This document shows, piece after piece, positions 1 to 6,338 of a stretch of DNA of 13,612 nucleotides (the first letter of the stretch is position 1; each line of letters opens with the position of its first letter). A program made the translations under genes and the position numbers. The stretch is taken from positions 1 to 13,612 of the forward strand of contig CAJKWK010000065.1 in the NCBI GenBank assembly GCA_905203555.1. The letters run 5' to 3'. Source of the DNA: an uncultured Lachnospiraceae bacterium. Lineage in GTDB: Bacteria; Bacillota; Clostridia; Lachnospirales; Lachnospiraceae. The notes beneath the pieces were generated by a model. The model ran no database searches and was not told the origin of the DNA. It saw only the letters and a list, made by a program, of their open reading frames with translations.

Positions 1-78
1 TGGATAATTCCTTACCGGCTGTAAGGGATATTAACCATAAAAATATTGTAGTAGATAAGGGGGAGTGGATACTGATTT

Positions 79-663
79 ATGGTGGATACGATAGATTACT
101 ATAATAGAAATGTACAAGATTTTGTGGATAGAACAGTATCTGTTGATTTTACACGAATTCAGAAAGTTTTTCTGGAACTATTGCCTAGGGAGGCTCGGAT
201 TCTTGACTTCGGCTGCGGTTCTGGACGCGATACAAAGTATTTTTTAGACTGTGGTTATCAAGTAGATGCAATGGATGGTTCTATAGAATTATGTAGAGTT
301 GCAAGTGAATATACGGGTATTCATGTAAAGCAGATGCTTTTTCAAGAATTGGATGAAGTAGAAAAATATGATGGTATTTGGGCTTGCGCATCGATATTAC
401 ATGTAAAGAAAACAGAGTTGCCGGATATTATTCGTAAAATGAGTTTGGCAACAAAACAAAATGGTATTATCTATATTTCTTTTAAGTACGGAGATTATGA
501 AGGGGAAAGAAACAGAAGATATTTTACTGATATGACAGAAATTTCAATGAAAGAATTGTTAGTTGATTTTCCGAAATTAAAGGTGGAAAAGCAATGGATT
601 ACCGGTGATGTTAGAGCAGATCGAGGAGATGAAAGATGGTTAAATATGATTCTCAGGAAATAG
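79..663 (+). CDS. class I SAM-dependent methyltransferase (small, TehB/Methyltransf_25-like)
   Basis: This 194-aa protein is a soluble class I (Rossmann-fold) methyltransferase that would transfer a methyl group from S-adenosylmethionine; the acceptor cannot be told from sequence. Motif I is clear at residues 41-50 (ILDFGCGSGR), followed by the strand ending in D64/D66 (VDAMDG) that usually contacts the SAM ribose. The N-terminus (YYNRN..F..RTVSVDF) and C-terminus (WLNMILRK) match the usual limits of a small, about 190-200 aa subfamily, so the gene looks complete. ATG 79 is chosen because it starts this conserved N-terminus; the only SD-like stretch, AGGGGGAG near 58-65, is rather far away. 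The stop overlaps the next gene by 28 nt, showing an operon. It is the first intact member of the damaged island. A DNA-modifying role is possible but no DNA-MTase catalytic motif (such as NPPY or PCQ) is visible, so a small-molecule acceptor is equally likely. Confidence 0.85.
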   Translation: MVDTIDYYNRNVQDFVDRTVSVDFTRIQKVFLELLPREARILDFGCGSGRDTKYFLDCGYQVDAMDGSIELCRVASEYTGIHVKQMLFQELDEVEKYDGIWACASILHVKKTELPDIIRKMSLATKQNGIIYISFKYGDYEGERNRRYFTDMTEISMKELLVDFPKLKVEKQWITGDVRADRGDERWLNMILRK

Positions 664-1148
664 ATTATCAACTTCATATTGATTCCGGATATTATAATAC
701 GCTGGATCTTGAAGGATTTTCTCGAATGATGAAAGATCCTTCATACTGTTATAAGTTCTATTGGCTGGAAGCTATTGTGCAGTTGATTTCTGAAGATAAA
801 CGAGAAACCACATATAACGAAATCATAAACGAAATGATTGCAAATGCTTGGTATTCTGTATTGGAATTTCACGTTCATCTTAGTGGTATCTGGGGAGATG
901 GGGATATCAAAGATAGTCTGGAAAAAGCCGTTTTGAAATTACATAAGTTAACAGGTTTACCAAGCAATGTTTCAAAAGTAGAAATAAAAAATAAAATTGC
1001 TGAATTTGATAAAGAACTGCACGGAGAGAAGATAACTCTTACGCAGAATGTACCATACAAGGCTTTATCTGGATTTGCTAATAGATATTCGGAGCGTATT
1101 GTGTCCATTCCATTATTTTGGAATCACGGATCTGGAAGTTATTGCTGA
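636..1148 (+). pseudogene. HNH-endonuclease-type protein, 3' two-thirds deleted
   Basis: The reading frame begins at ATG 636 behind GAGGAG (622-627) and overlaps the methyltransferase by 28 nt. Its first 155 residues look like the helical N-terminal region of a roughly 400-aa bacterial HNH endonuclease family (QEIDYQLHIDSGYYNTL, then FYWLEAIVQLISE and NAWYSVLEFHVHLSG), recognised from memory of that family. Family similarity stops at ...RYSERI (codons up to 1100). The remaining residues, ending GSGSYC, are an out-of-frame reading of helicase DNA, so the HNH catalytic domain is entirely missing. A truncated protein could still be made, but it would lack the nuclease centre. The lesion is a deletion joining this gene to the downstream helicase. 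Assignment to the HNH family rests on the N-terminal region only and is therefore moderate; truncation is better supported because the downstream half plainly belongs to another gene in another frame. Confidence 0.6.
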
Positions 1149-2829
1149 TGCCGGAAAATCGTCAGAAGAAAAGGTAGAAAATTTCAGATATTTAACATCA
1201 GATGAGCGTGTATATAATGTCATGCAACAGGCAGAATTTTTTGGCTATAGCGGAGATAGAGTTAAAGGTTTGATTTTCTGCAGTCGAATTGATGAGGCGA
1301 GAGAGTTGTCTTCCAAATTTAATGAAAAAGGTTGGAGAACTTTAGTGTTGAGTGGAGGTGATTCAGAAGCTGTCAGATCAGCTGCTATCGAAAGACTTGC
1401 TGGTGATGAAGCAGAAGATGCACTGGATTATATTATTTCTGTAGATATTTTTTCAGAAGGCGTGGATATTCCAGAAATTAACCAAGTTATTATGCTTCGA
1501 CCAACAGAATCTCCAATTATTTTTATCCAGCAATTAGGACGAGGTCTTCGTAAAGCAGAAGATAAAGAATATGTAGTTGTTATTGACTTTATTGGAAATT
1601 ATCGTAACAATTTCATGATTCCAATTGCACTTTCCGGAGACCGCAGTTATAACAAGGACAATATTCGTCGTTATGTTACAGAAGGCGGTCGAGTGATTCC
1701 GGGGGCAAGTACGATCCATTTTGATGAGGTTTCAAGAAAACGAATTTTTCAAGCGATTGATAATGCGAATTTCAGTGATATTAAATTGATTCGTGAGAAT
1801 TATACAAATCTGAAAAATAAGTTGGGACATATTCCTGCATTGGATGATTTTGATAAATATGGCGAAATGGATGTACTTCGGATTTTTGATAATAATAGCT
1901 TGGGCTCTTATTATAAGTTTCTTGTGAAATATGAAAAAGAATATACAATACGATTGTCCGAAGCGGAAGAAAAAGTAATAGAATTCGTTTCTAAAAAACT
2001 GGCAAGCGGGAAAAGAATTCATGAGCTGGAAATGTTAAAACGATTGTTTAAATATCAACATGGAATCGTGACCCAATTAAAGAAATCATTGTATGAAAAT
2101 TATAACTGCTCCATGGATGATAATTGTGCAGAGAATATTGTTAATGTGATGACAAATGAATTCCCTACAAGCAGTGCTAAGAAAACATATTCTCAGTGTA
2201 TTTTTTTAGAAAAAGAAGGATCAGACTACAGCATATCCCAATCATTTTGCGAAATGTTACAAAATGAAGATTTTTATAATATTTTAGAAGAACTAGTTGA
2301 TTTTGGTATTTCTCGTTATAAAGAAAATTTCAGTATGCGTTATCAAGACACGGATTTAGTTTTGTATCAAAAATATACATATGAAGATGCTTGTCGTTTG
2401 TTAAATTGGGAAAGAAATGAAGTTACATTGAATATTGGTGGTTATAAGTACGATAAAAAAACAAAAACATTTCCTGTATTTATTAACTATGATAAGCAGG
2501 ATGATATTAGTGATACTACAAAATACGAAGACCATTTCACAAGCCGCAATCGATTGATTGCGATTTCAAAAAGTGGAAGAAGTATTGAATCAGAAGATGT
2601 GCAGAATTTCCTAAATGCAAAGGAACGAGGAATAGATGTGCAGCTTTTTGTGAGAAAAAACAAAGATGATAAAATATCAAAAGAATTCTATTATTTGGGT
2701 CGAATGTATGCTACGAGCGGAGTAAAAGAATTTATAATGCCGAATACGGATAAATCGGCAGTTGAAATCGAATGGGAATTGGATACTCCGGTTCGAGAGG
2801 ATATTTACGAGTACATTGTAAATGGATAA
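1048..2829 (+). pseudogene. DUF3427-type SF2 DEAD/DEAH helicase, 5' part deleted
   Basis: Helicase sequence begins at about 1096 (VLCPFHYFGITDLEV) and runs to the stop at 2827-2829. The frame is open from an ATG at 1048, but those first 16 codons are HNH-gene DNA read in the wrong frame. RecA2-lobe motifs are present: GLIFCSR (1267-1287), VDIFSEGVDIPEINQ (1441-1485, motif V region) and QQLGRGLRK (1528-1554, motif VI with the arginine fingers). The DUF3427 region follows, ending near the stop with FYYLGR and the EIEWELDTPVREDIYEYIV tail. Members of this family normally have an N-terminal phospholipase-D-like nuclease domain and a RecA1 lobe with Walker A and DEAH boxes; all of that is absent, so no ATPase activity is expected. 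No good ribosome site precedes 1048. The 3' end lies 40 nt before the NUDIX gene, an arrangement consistent with a former operon. The family call is strong; any residual function is doubtful. Confidence 0.85.
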
Positions 2830-2869
2830 TGGTATTTAGCAAAGAGAATAGGAAAGGAATAAATTGTTC

Positions 2870-3307
2870 ATGAAGACAGTTAGAGTTGTTGCTGCCATAA
2901 TAATTGAAAACGGCAAAGTTTTTGCAACACAGCGCGGATATGGTGAATTTAAAGATGGATGGGAATTCCCTGGCGGTAAGATTGAGCAAGGGGAAACACC
3001 AGAAGAGGCGATTGTGAGAGAAATCAAAGAAGAGCTAGATACGGTGGTGGAAGTTGGAGAGTTATTAGATACTGTTGAATATGATTATCCAAACTTTCAC
3101 TTATCTATGGATTGCTTTATTTGTAAAATTAAATCCGGGGACTTGGTGCTAAAAGAACATGAAGCTGCAAAATGGTTGACAAAGGAGATATTGCGAAGTG
3201 TGGAGTGGCTACCGGCGGATGAGGGATTAGTTGGAAAAATTGAAAAATATTTGAAGGAAGATTATAAAAAGGTGGTGAAGCATTCTTTAGAAGACTTGAA
3301 AATTTAG
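2870..3307 (+). CDS. MutT/NUDIX (deoxy)nucleoside triphosphate pyrophosphohydrolase
   Basis: This 145-aa cytoplasmic NUDIX hydrolase would cleave a (d)NTP, or oxidised dNTP, to the monophosphate and pyrophosphate using Mg2+ held by the NUDIX helix. The NUDIX box is intact: GKIEQGE, seven residues, then REIKEEL. The usual Gly after EEL is Asp here, a variant common in this subgroup. The flanking WEFPGG and the later EHEAAKWLTKE and WLPAD segments match MutT-type enzymes of normal length. ATG 2870 is preferred because it starts the canonical MKTVRVVAA strand; an upstream in-frame TTG at 2864 sits closer to GGAAAGGA (2851-2858) and cannot be excluded. The gene follows the DUF3427 helicase, a pairing seen in other Firmicutes, and precedes DUF2075 and MazG, so the cassette holds two nucleotide-pool enzymes. 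It is the only enzyme of the cassette besides the methyltransferase that looks complete. Substrate identity cannot be read from the sequence. Confidence 0.88.
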   Translation: MKTVRVVAAIIIENGKVFATQRGYGEFKDGWEFPGGKIEQGETPEEAIVREIKEELDTVVEVGELLDTVEYDYPNFHLSMDCFICKIKSGDLVLKEHEAAKWLTKEILRSVEWLPADEGLVGKIEKYLKEDYKKVVKHSLEDLKI

Positions 3308-3309
3308 AT

Positions 3310-3335
3310 TTCTTTAAATATTACCATTTAAAGAA
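3310..3335 (+). terminator. perfect 10-bp inverted repeat after the NUDIX stop (possible weak terminator)
   Basis: TTCTTTAAAT (3310-3319) and ATTTAAAGAA (3326-3335) are perfectly complementary around a 6-nt ATTACC loop. The stem starts three bases after the NUDIX stop codon. It is AT-rich and the nearest U-run (TTTTT, 3343-3347) is separated from the stem by seven bases, so termination would be weak. It marks the end of the NUDIX transcription unit and sits directly next to the inferred deletion point of the following gene. Confidence 0.4.
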
Positions 3336-3345
3336 CGGAATATTT

Positions 3346-4362
3346 TTGCTGAAATATTTGAGAGATAGTGAAGAATTTAAGTATAAAAAGATTGGCTTTG
3401 TGGTACCACAGACTTCTTTGAGAAAAACTTTAAAAGGAATTTTTAAGAGTAGATATGGACTTAAGCCAGCGGATGTATTGTCGCCTTCTGATGTCACGAA
3501 ACAGTATTATGATATTTTGCTTGTAGATGAAGCATATAGATTGCATCAGTATAAAAATATTTCATATATGGGAGCATTTAAAGCAAGTTGTAAAAGAATC
3601 GGATTAACAACGGAAAGTGATGAGTTAGATTGGATACTTCATCAATGTAAATGTCCTATACTTTTCTATGATGAAATGCAAATTGTTGGTCCATCAGGAA
3701 TTGATGTGAAACGATTTGGTAGTAAAATGAAAAAGGAACAAGAAAAGCGCATGCTGACATATTATAGCTTACAAACACAGATGCGTGTTAAAGGTGGAGA
3801 TGATTATATTGCTTATGTAAAAGAACTCTTATCCGGCAAAGTAAAATTGAAGAAAAGTTTTGTAAATTACGATTTGATTTTAATGTCTGACTTTGCAAAA
3901 TTCAATGAGTTGATGTACCAGAAAGAAAAGGAAGTAGGTCTGGTGAGGATGGTAGCCGGATATGCATGGGACTGGATTAGTAAAAAAGATAAAACTGTTT
4001 ATGATATTGAAATTCAAGAAATAAAGAAACAGTGGAATCATTCTACGGAAGGCTGGATTCATTCAGAAAATGCAATAAATGAGGGTGGGTGTATCCATTC
4101 TATACAGGGGTACGACTTAAATTATGCATTCATTATTCTTGGTAATGAAATAGGGTATGATCCGGATGAAAAAAATATTATAATTCATTCAGAAAATTAT
4201 TTCGATCAAAATGGTAAAAGGACAGCAGAATATGAAGAACTGAAAGAGTATATACAACATATTTATTATGTTCTTATGACAAGAGGGATTCGAGGAATCT
4301 ATTTATATGTGTGTGATTCGAATTTGAGAAATTATATTTCACAATATGTAGATGTAGAATAA
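3346..4362 (+). pseudogene. DUF2075 (Schlafen group 3-like) DNA/RNA helicase, N-terminus with Walker A missing
   Basis: The frame from TTG 3346 gives 338 aa matching the C-terminal part of DUF2075 proteins, P-loop NTPases also called Schlafen group 3-like DNA/RNA helicases. Walker B is present (DILLVDEAY, D61-E62), as are SLQTQMR near 141-147, IHSIQGYDLNYAF near 250-262 (motif V-like) and LMTRGIRG near 310-317 (motif VI-like). Intact proteins carry GTGKT upstream of the LLKYLRDSEEF helix that begins here at residue 2; no Walker A exists in the preceding DNA. The frame does stay open further upstream to 3268, but it then reads NUDIX-gene DNA out of frame. Thus an internal deletion, ending near 3336-3348, removed the 5' part. 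A product started at TTG with GGAA (3337-3340) in front could exist but should be ATPase-dead. The 3' end is normal and MazG follows after 20 nt. Confidence 0.75.
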
Positions 4363-4382
4363 GGGAGAAGAGGAGTATCAAA

Positions 4383-4527
4383 ATGACGCAAGAAACGATG
4401 AATGAGGTATTAAAGTTCAGAGATGATAGAGCGTGGAAACAGTTTCATAATCCTAAAGATTTAGCGATTTCCATTAGTTTGGAAGCAGCAGAATTGCTTG
4501 AAGTATTCCAGTGGAGTGCAGGAGATG
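4383..4527 (+). pseudogene. MazG-like nucleotide pyrophosphohydrolase, 5' fragment (IS-disrupted)
   Basis: ATG 4383 follows AGAGGAG (4369-4375) with good spacing and encodes the first half of a small MazG-like enzyme. The EAAELLE segment (E34, E37) is the first metal-binding helix of the ExxE...ExxD motif. The genuine coding part ends at 4527; the frame then runs into IS DNA and stops at 4580, adding junk residues from VLCQDL on. Joined with 5872-6062, the original gene is restored exactly: 111 codons, reading ...WSAGDVVCEKKLDK... without a gap. MazG-like enzymes hydrolyse (d)NTPs to NMP and PPi as all-alpha oligomers. The fragment lacks the second acidic pair, so it must be inactive. Confidence 0.88.
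4525..4527. repeat. IS target-site duplication ATG, left copy (partner 5869-5871)
   Basis: ATG precedes the element's TGGTCC end and recurs at 5869-5871 after its ACCA end. Removing one copy plus the element restores the MazG reading frame exactly. The following TGGT also recurs at 5872-5875, so the duplication could be read as seven bases. Confidence 0.7.
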
Positions 4528-4545
4528 TGGTCCTATGTCAAGATT

Positions 4546-4564
4546 TAGTACAAGTTAAAATGAG
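4546..4564 (+). repeat. IS left subterminal inverted repeat
   Basis: TAGTACAAGTTAAAATGAG here pairs with the complement of 5833-5851, with a single T/C difference. The repeat lies 18 bp inside the left end, and the outermost bases agree only as TGGT and scattered positions. It is probably the main transposase-binding segment. Confidence 0.8.
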
Positions 4565-4576
4565 GTTTTCCTCATC

Positions 4577-5491
4577 TTAACTTGCCATAAGCAATTCGTC
4601 TTTCTGGATTCTACGATACAGTTCTTCATAATCATTTGGAGACATATAGTCACAATGGCTATGAATACGTTTTGTATTGTAGAATGCTTCCAGATATTCG
4701 AAGACCAATCGGTACGCATGATCATAATCGCGGATTTTGAAGCGGTTCAGCCATTCACGTTTGATCAATGAATGGAATGATTCAATACATGCGTTGTCCC
4801 AAGGATAAGCTTTTTTCGAATAACTACACTGTATACCGGCAGTTATCCTCTTGTATTCTTTGGATACATACTGGCTGCCACGATCGGAATGCAGAATCAA
4901 TGGTTCTTCGATTTTACGTCTTACTTTAGCTTTCTTTATTGTTTCAATCACGCAAGATACTTCCAGTGTTTTAGAAAGTGTCCAGGCAATGATTTTTCTG
5001 GAATATAAATCCATAATACTGGTTAGATAAACAAATCCGTCTATCGTCCAGATATATGTGATATCAGAACACCAGACAGCATTTGGGTGTTCCGGATTAA
5101 ACTGTTCATCAAGGATATTTTGCAATTCGCTACTGAAGTCAGAATCTTTTGTGGTAATAGTCCATGGTTTTACCCATTGTGCTTTGATTCCCATTTGCCT
5201 CATGTATTTACCAACTGTACGTTCAGAGATTACTTCTCCTGATTTTCGCAGTTCTTTGGTAATCTTTGGGGCACCGTAATTCTGTTTTGATTCATTATAA
5301 ATATCCTTGATTTTGGCTTTTACCGCTTCACGACGCTGTTCAGCGTTTGAAGGAACATGTTTTAGCCATGCACGGTAACCAGAACGGGAAACGCCGAGAT
5401 ATTTCAACATTCCGGAGACAGAAACCCGGCGTCCAACCTTATGGGCAGTTTCTGCCTTCTCAGCAACTTCGAGATAAATGGCTTCCGTCAT
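4577..5491 (-). CDS. IS3-family transposase OrfB (DDE catalytic subunit)
   Basis: This 304-aa frame is the catalytic half of an IS3-family transposase. The N-terminal part (residues about 20-110) holds the HTH_21-type region with SVSGMLKYLGVSRSGYRAWL and NYGAPKITKELRKSG. The rve integrase core follows, with catalytic D143 (CSDITY), D203 (HSDRGSQY) and E237 (NACIESFH). By count 33 residues separate D203 and E237, two fewer than the classic 35, apparently a natural subgroup difference since the flanking motifs are perfect. The frame ends with RIHSHCDYMSPNDYEELYRR, the usual IS3 C-terminus, so it is full length. Its ATG overlaps the end of orfA and lies in the -1 frame, so the active product is expected to be the OrfAB fusion made by frameshifting. 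It is transcribed against the MazG direction. Confidence 0.95.
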   Translation of the reverse strand: MTEAIYLEVAEKAETAHKVGRRVSVSGMLKYLGVSRSGYRAWLKHVPSNAEQRREAVKAKIKDIYNESKQNYGAPKITKELRKSGEVISERTVGKYMRQMGIKAQWVKPWTITTKDSDFSSELQNILDEQFNPEHPNAVWCSDITYIWTIDGFVYLTSIMDLYSRKIIAWTLSKTLEVSCVIETIKKAKVRRKIEEPLILHSDRGSQYVSKEYKRITAGIQCSYSKKAYPWDNACIESFHSLIKREWLNRFKIRDYDHAYRLVFEYLEAFYNTKRIHSHCDYMSPNDYEELYRRIQKDELLMAS

Positions 5492-5772
5492 TTTCCCAGA
5501 ATGTTGATTGCTTTTTTTAGTACATCAAGAGCGTCCTGTGCATCACGAAGTTCACGTTTTAATCGTGCGATTTCTTTTGCTTCATCAGAAGCATAGTTAC
5601 CAGAACCACGGCATTCAATATCACCTGTCTTACGTAGCTCCTTTTGCCAACGTGATAATGTTTGTTGACTGATTCCTAAATTTGATGCACAGCCCTGCAG
5701 TCCCAAGTCTCTGTGATCATGATAATACTGGACTGCATCCAGTTTAAATTGTTTGTCATAGTGCTTTGCCAT
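5488..5772 (-). CDS. IS3-family transposase OrfA (DNA-binding subunit)
   Basis: This 94-aa protein is the HTH (Transposase_8/HTH_28-like) subunit that recognises IS ends. The helix-turn-helix reads QGCASNLGISQQTLSRWQKEL at about residues 26-46, followed by a leucine-zipper-like coiled coil (IARLKRELRDAQDALDVLKKA) typical of OrfA multimerisation. The start at 5772 is supported by AGGAGG eight bases upstream on the minus strand. The 3' end contains seven A residues (minus strand) and overlaps orfB by four bases (ATGA), the standard arrangement for producing OrfA alone, OrfB, and the frameshifted OrfAB. No truncation or stop is seen. Confidence 0.93.
   Translation of the reverse strand: MAKHYDKQFKLDAVQYYHDHRDLGLQGCASNLGISQQTLSRWQKELRKTGDIECRGSGNYASDEAKEIARLKRELRDAQDALDVLKKAINILGK
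5512..5518 (-). promoter_or_regulatory. A7 programmed -1 frameshift site of the IS3 transposase
   Basis: On the minus strand orfA reads CTA AAA AAA GCA. A -1 slip on the A7 run moves translation into AAA AAA AGC AAT CAA, which continues in frame through the orfB ATG. This is the canonical IS3-family slippery motif and predicts an OrfAB fusion of about 390 aa. The site lies about 20 nt before both the orfA stop and the orfB start. Confidence 0.82.
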
Positions 5773-5832
5773 AATGAGATCCTCCTTCAGTGCGGTACCT
5801 ACATTGTACCATGAAATATTAGATTAGGAATT

Positions 5833-5851
5833 CTCATTTTGACTTGTACTA
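5833..5851 (-). repeat. IS right subterminal inverted repeat
   Basis: The complement of this stretch reads TAGTACAAGTCAAAATGAG and matches the left repeat at 4546-4564 in 18 of 19 positions. It lies 17 bp inside the ACCA end, upstream of orfA. Confidence 0.8.
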
Positions 5852-5871
5852 TTTATATTCTAACACCAATG

Positions 5872-6062
5872 TGGTTTGTGAAAAAAAGTTGGATAAAATA
5901 AAGGAAGAGTTAGCTGATGTAGTTAACTATTGTATTTTAATGGCAGATACTTGTGGATTAGACTTAGATGAAATTGTTCGTGATAAAGTTAAAAAGAACA
6001 ATGAGAAATATCCAGTAGAGAAAGCCTTTGGGAGTAAAGAAAAGTATACAGAATTTAAATAA
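5872..6062 (+). pseudogene. MazG-like nucleotide pyrophosphohydrolase, 3' fragment
   Basis: This is the downstream half of the IS-split MazG-like gene. It carries the second acidic helix EELADVVNYC (E61 and D64 in the restored protein) and the terminal KVKKNNEKYPVEKAFGSKEKYTE segment characteristic of small MazG-like proteins. The frame extends upstream through the IS right end to a TTG at 5844, but no ribosome site precedes it, so independent translation is unlikely. The fragment ends at a normal family C-terminus, showing that the only lesion in this gene is the IS. A promoter-like sequence and the phosphatase remnant follow within 61 bases. Confidence 0.88.
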
Positions 6063-6077
6063 CAATGCATTCAATTT

Positions 6078-6105
6078 TTGAAAAGTGATATTTATAAAGT
6101 ATAAT
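6078..6105 (+). promoter_or_regulatory. sigma-A-like promoter before the phosphatase remnant
   Basis: TTGAAA (6078-6083) and TATAAT (6100-6105) are separated by 16 bp in the short gap after MazG. Transcription would start near 6112, very close to the SD (6112-6118), so the transcript would be almost leaderless if this promoter is used. It may alternatively be chance in AT-rich DNA. Confidence 0.4.
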
Positions 6106-6123
6106 TAAACTGGAAGAGATAAA

Positions 6124-6189
6124 ATGGAGAAAATAAAGGTACTATTCATCTGCCACGGCAATATACTAACCTTGATTAAAAATACTTGA
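6124..6189 (+). pseudogene. low-molecular-weight protein tyrosine phosphatase, 5' remnant cut by the mobile element
   Basis: ATG 6124 with SD GGAAGAG (6112-6118, 5-nt spacing) begins MEKIKVLFICHGNI, the start of a LMW-PTP/ArsC-like phosphatase. The family normally continues CRSPMAE, completing the catalytic loop C-x5-R. Here the nucleophile Cys10 is present, but after Ile14 the sequence changes to LTLIKNT and stops, so the catalytic Arg and all of the remaining roughly 140 residues are absent. Loss occurs inside the most conserved codons of the gene, exactly where DNA of a different character begins, which suggests integration of a mobile element rather than random decay. The rest of the gene should lie at the far end of that element. 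The fragment is non-functional. Confidence 0.72.
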
Positions 6190-6240
6190 TTTTACAGTGT
6201 TTTGGGGATGTTACAGTAGATTTTTACCAACGATTTACCA
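6166..6240. repeat. putative left end (attL side) of the integrated element with short direct repeats
   Basis: Right after the phosphatase codons end (about 6165), TTACAGT occurs at 6192-6198 and 6211-6217, and TTTACCA at 6223-6229 and 6234-6240 (11 bp apart, one helical turn). Paired short direct repeats next to a junction are what arm-type sites for a tyrosine recombinase look like. No recombinase gene is present here to confirm this; the integrase could lie at the other end of the element. Confidence 0.35.
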
Positions 6241-6248
6241 AAGCTATT

Positions 6249-6270
6249 TGAGTAGGGGATAAACTACTCA
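6249..6270. repeat. 7-bp inverted repeat near the element's left end
   Basis: TGAGTAG (6249-6255, with T6249) pairs perfectly with CTACTCA (6264-6270) across GGGATAAA. No T-run follows, so it is not a typical terminator. A protein-binding site, for instance for the recombinase or an accessory factor, is possible. Confidence 0.35.
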
Positions 6271-6311
6271 GGATATGTAAAGTGAAGTATTATAATAGAG
6301 TCCTAGCAAAG

Positions 6312-6338
6312 AAAATCCGCAATTTAGCGGATTTTTTT
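6312..6338. terminator. bidirectional-looking intrinsic terminator overlapping the xre stop
   Basis: AAAATCCGC (6312-6320) and GCGGATTTT (6327-6335) form a 9-bp stem with a 6-nt loop AATTTA. On the plus strand the stem runs into T7 (6332-6338), a good terminator for transcripts entering from the chromosome. On the minus strand it ends the xre transcript with a weaker TTTTCTTT tail. The xre stop codon lies in the loop, an unusually compact layout that insulates element and chromosome. Confidence 0.72.

Larger units (their letters stand above)
4528..5868 (-). mobile_element. IS3-family insertion sequence (IS150-like layout), 1341 bp, inserted in the MazG gene
   Basis: The element carries the two overlapping minus-strand frames orfA and orfB of IS3-family transposases with an A7 slippage site between them. 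Limits are set by restoring the interrupted gene: flanks ...GAGATG and TGGTTTGTG... rejoin to a perfect MazG frame. With ends TGGT...ACCA, the target duplication is the 3-bp ATG (4525-4527 and 5869-5871), fitting the 3-5 bp typical of the family. Because the target itself continued with TGGT, a 7-bp duplication ATGTGGT with a 1337-bp element is equally compatible with the sequence. A 19-bp subterminal inverted repeat (4546-4564 and 5833-5851) has one mismatch. Both ORFs and ends are intact, so the copy looks potentially active and recent. Confidence 0.88.

Noticed and set aside
3..104. An open frame from the window edge to TAA 102-104 (34 codons, ending GEWILIYGGYDRLL), overlapping the methyltransferase start by 26 nt.
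   Set aside because: It could be the 3' end of an upstream gene, but it matches no family I know and 34 open codons at an edge may occur by chance. It needs the sequence to the left.
495..677. Minus-strand frame of 60 codons inside the methyltransferase.
   Set aside because: It is antisense to a clear enzyme gene, has no ribosome site, and encodes a low-complexity, hydrophobic-looking translation.
5058..5279. Plus-strand 73-codon frame inside orfB of the IS.
   Set aside because: It is the antisense shadow of the transposase catalytic core and shows no start signal.
5839..5868. Possible outward promoter at the IS right end (TTGACT followed by AT-rich DNA).
   Set aside because: No -10 box lies at 16-18 bp; the only TATATT-like sequence is about 11 bp away.
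6289..6296. TATAAT at 6291-6296 near the element's left end.
   Set aside because: No -35 box is found at the right distance, and the terminator follows within 20 bases, so a promoter here makes little sense.
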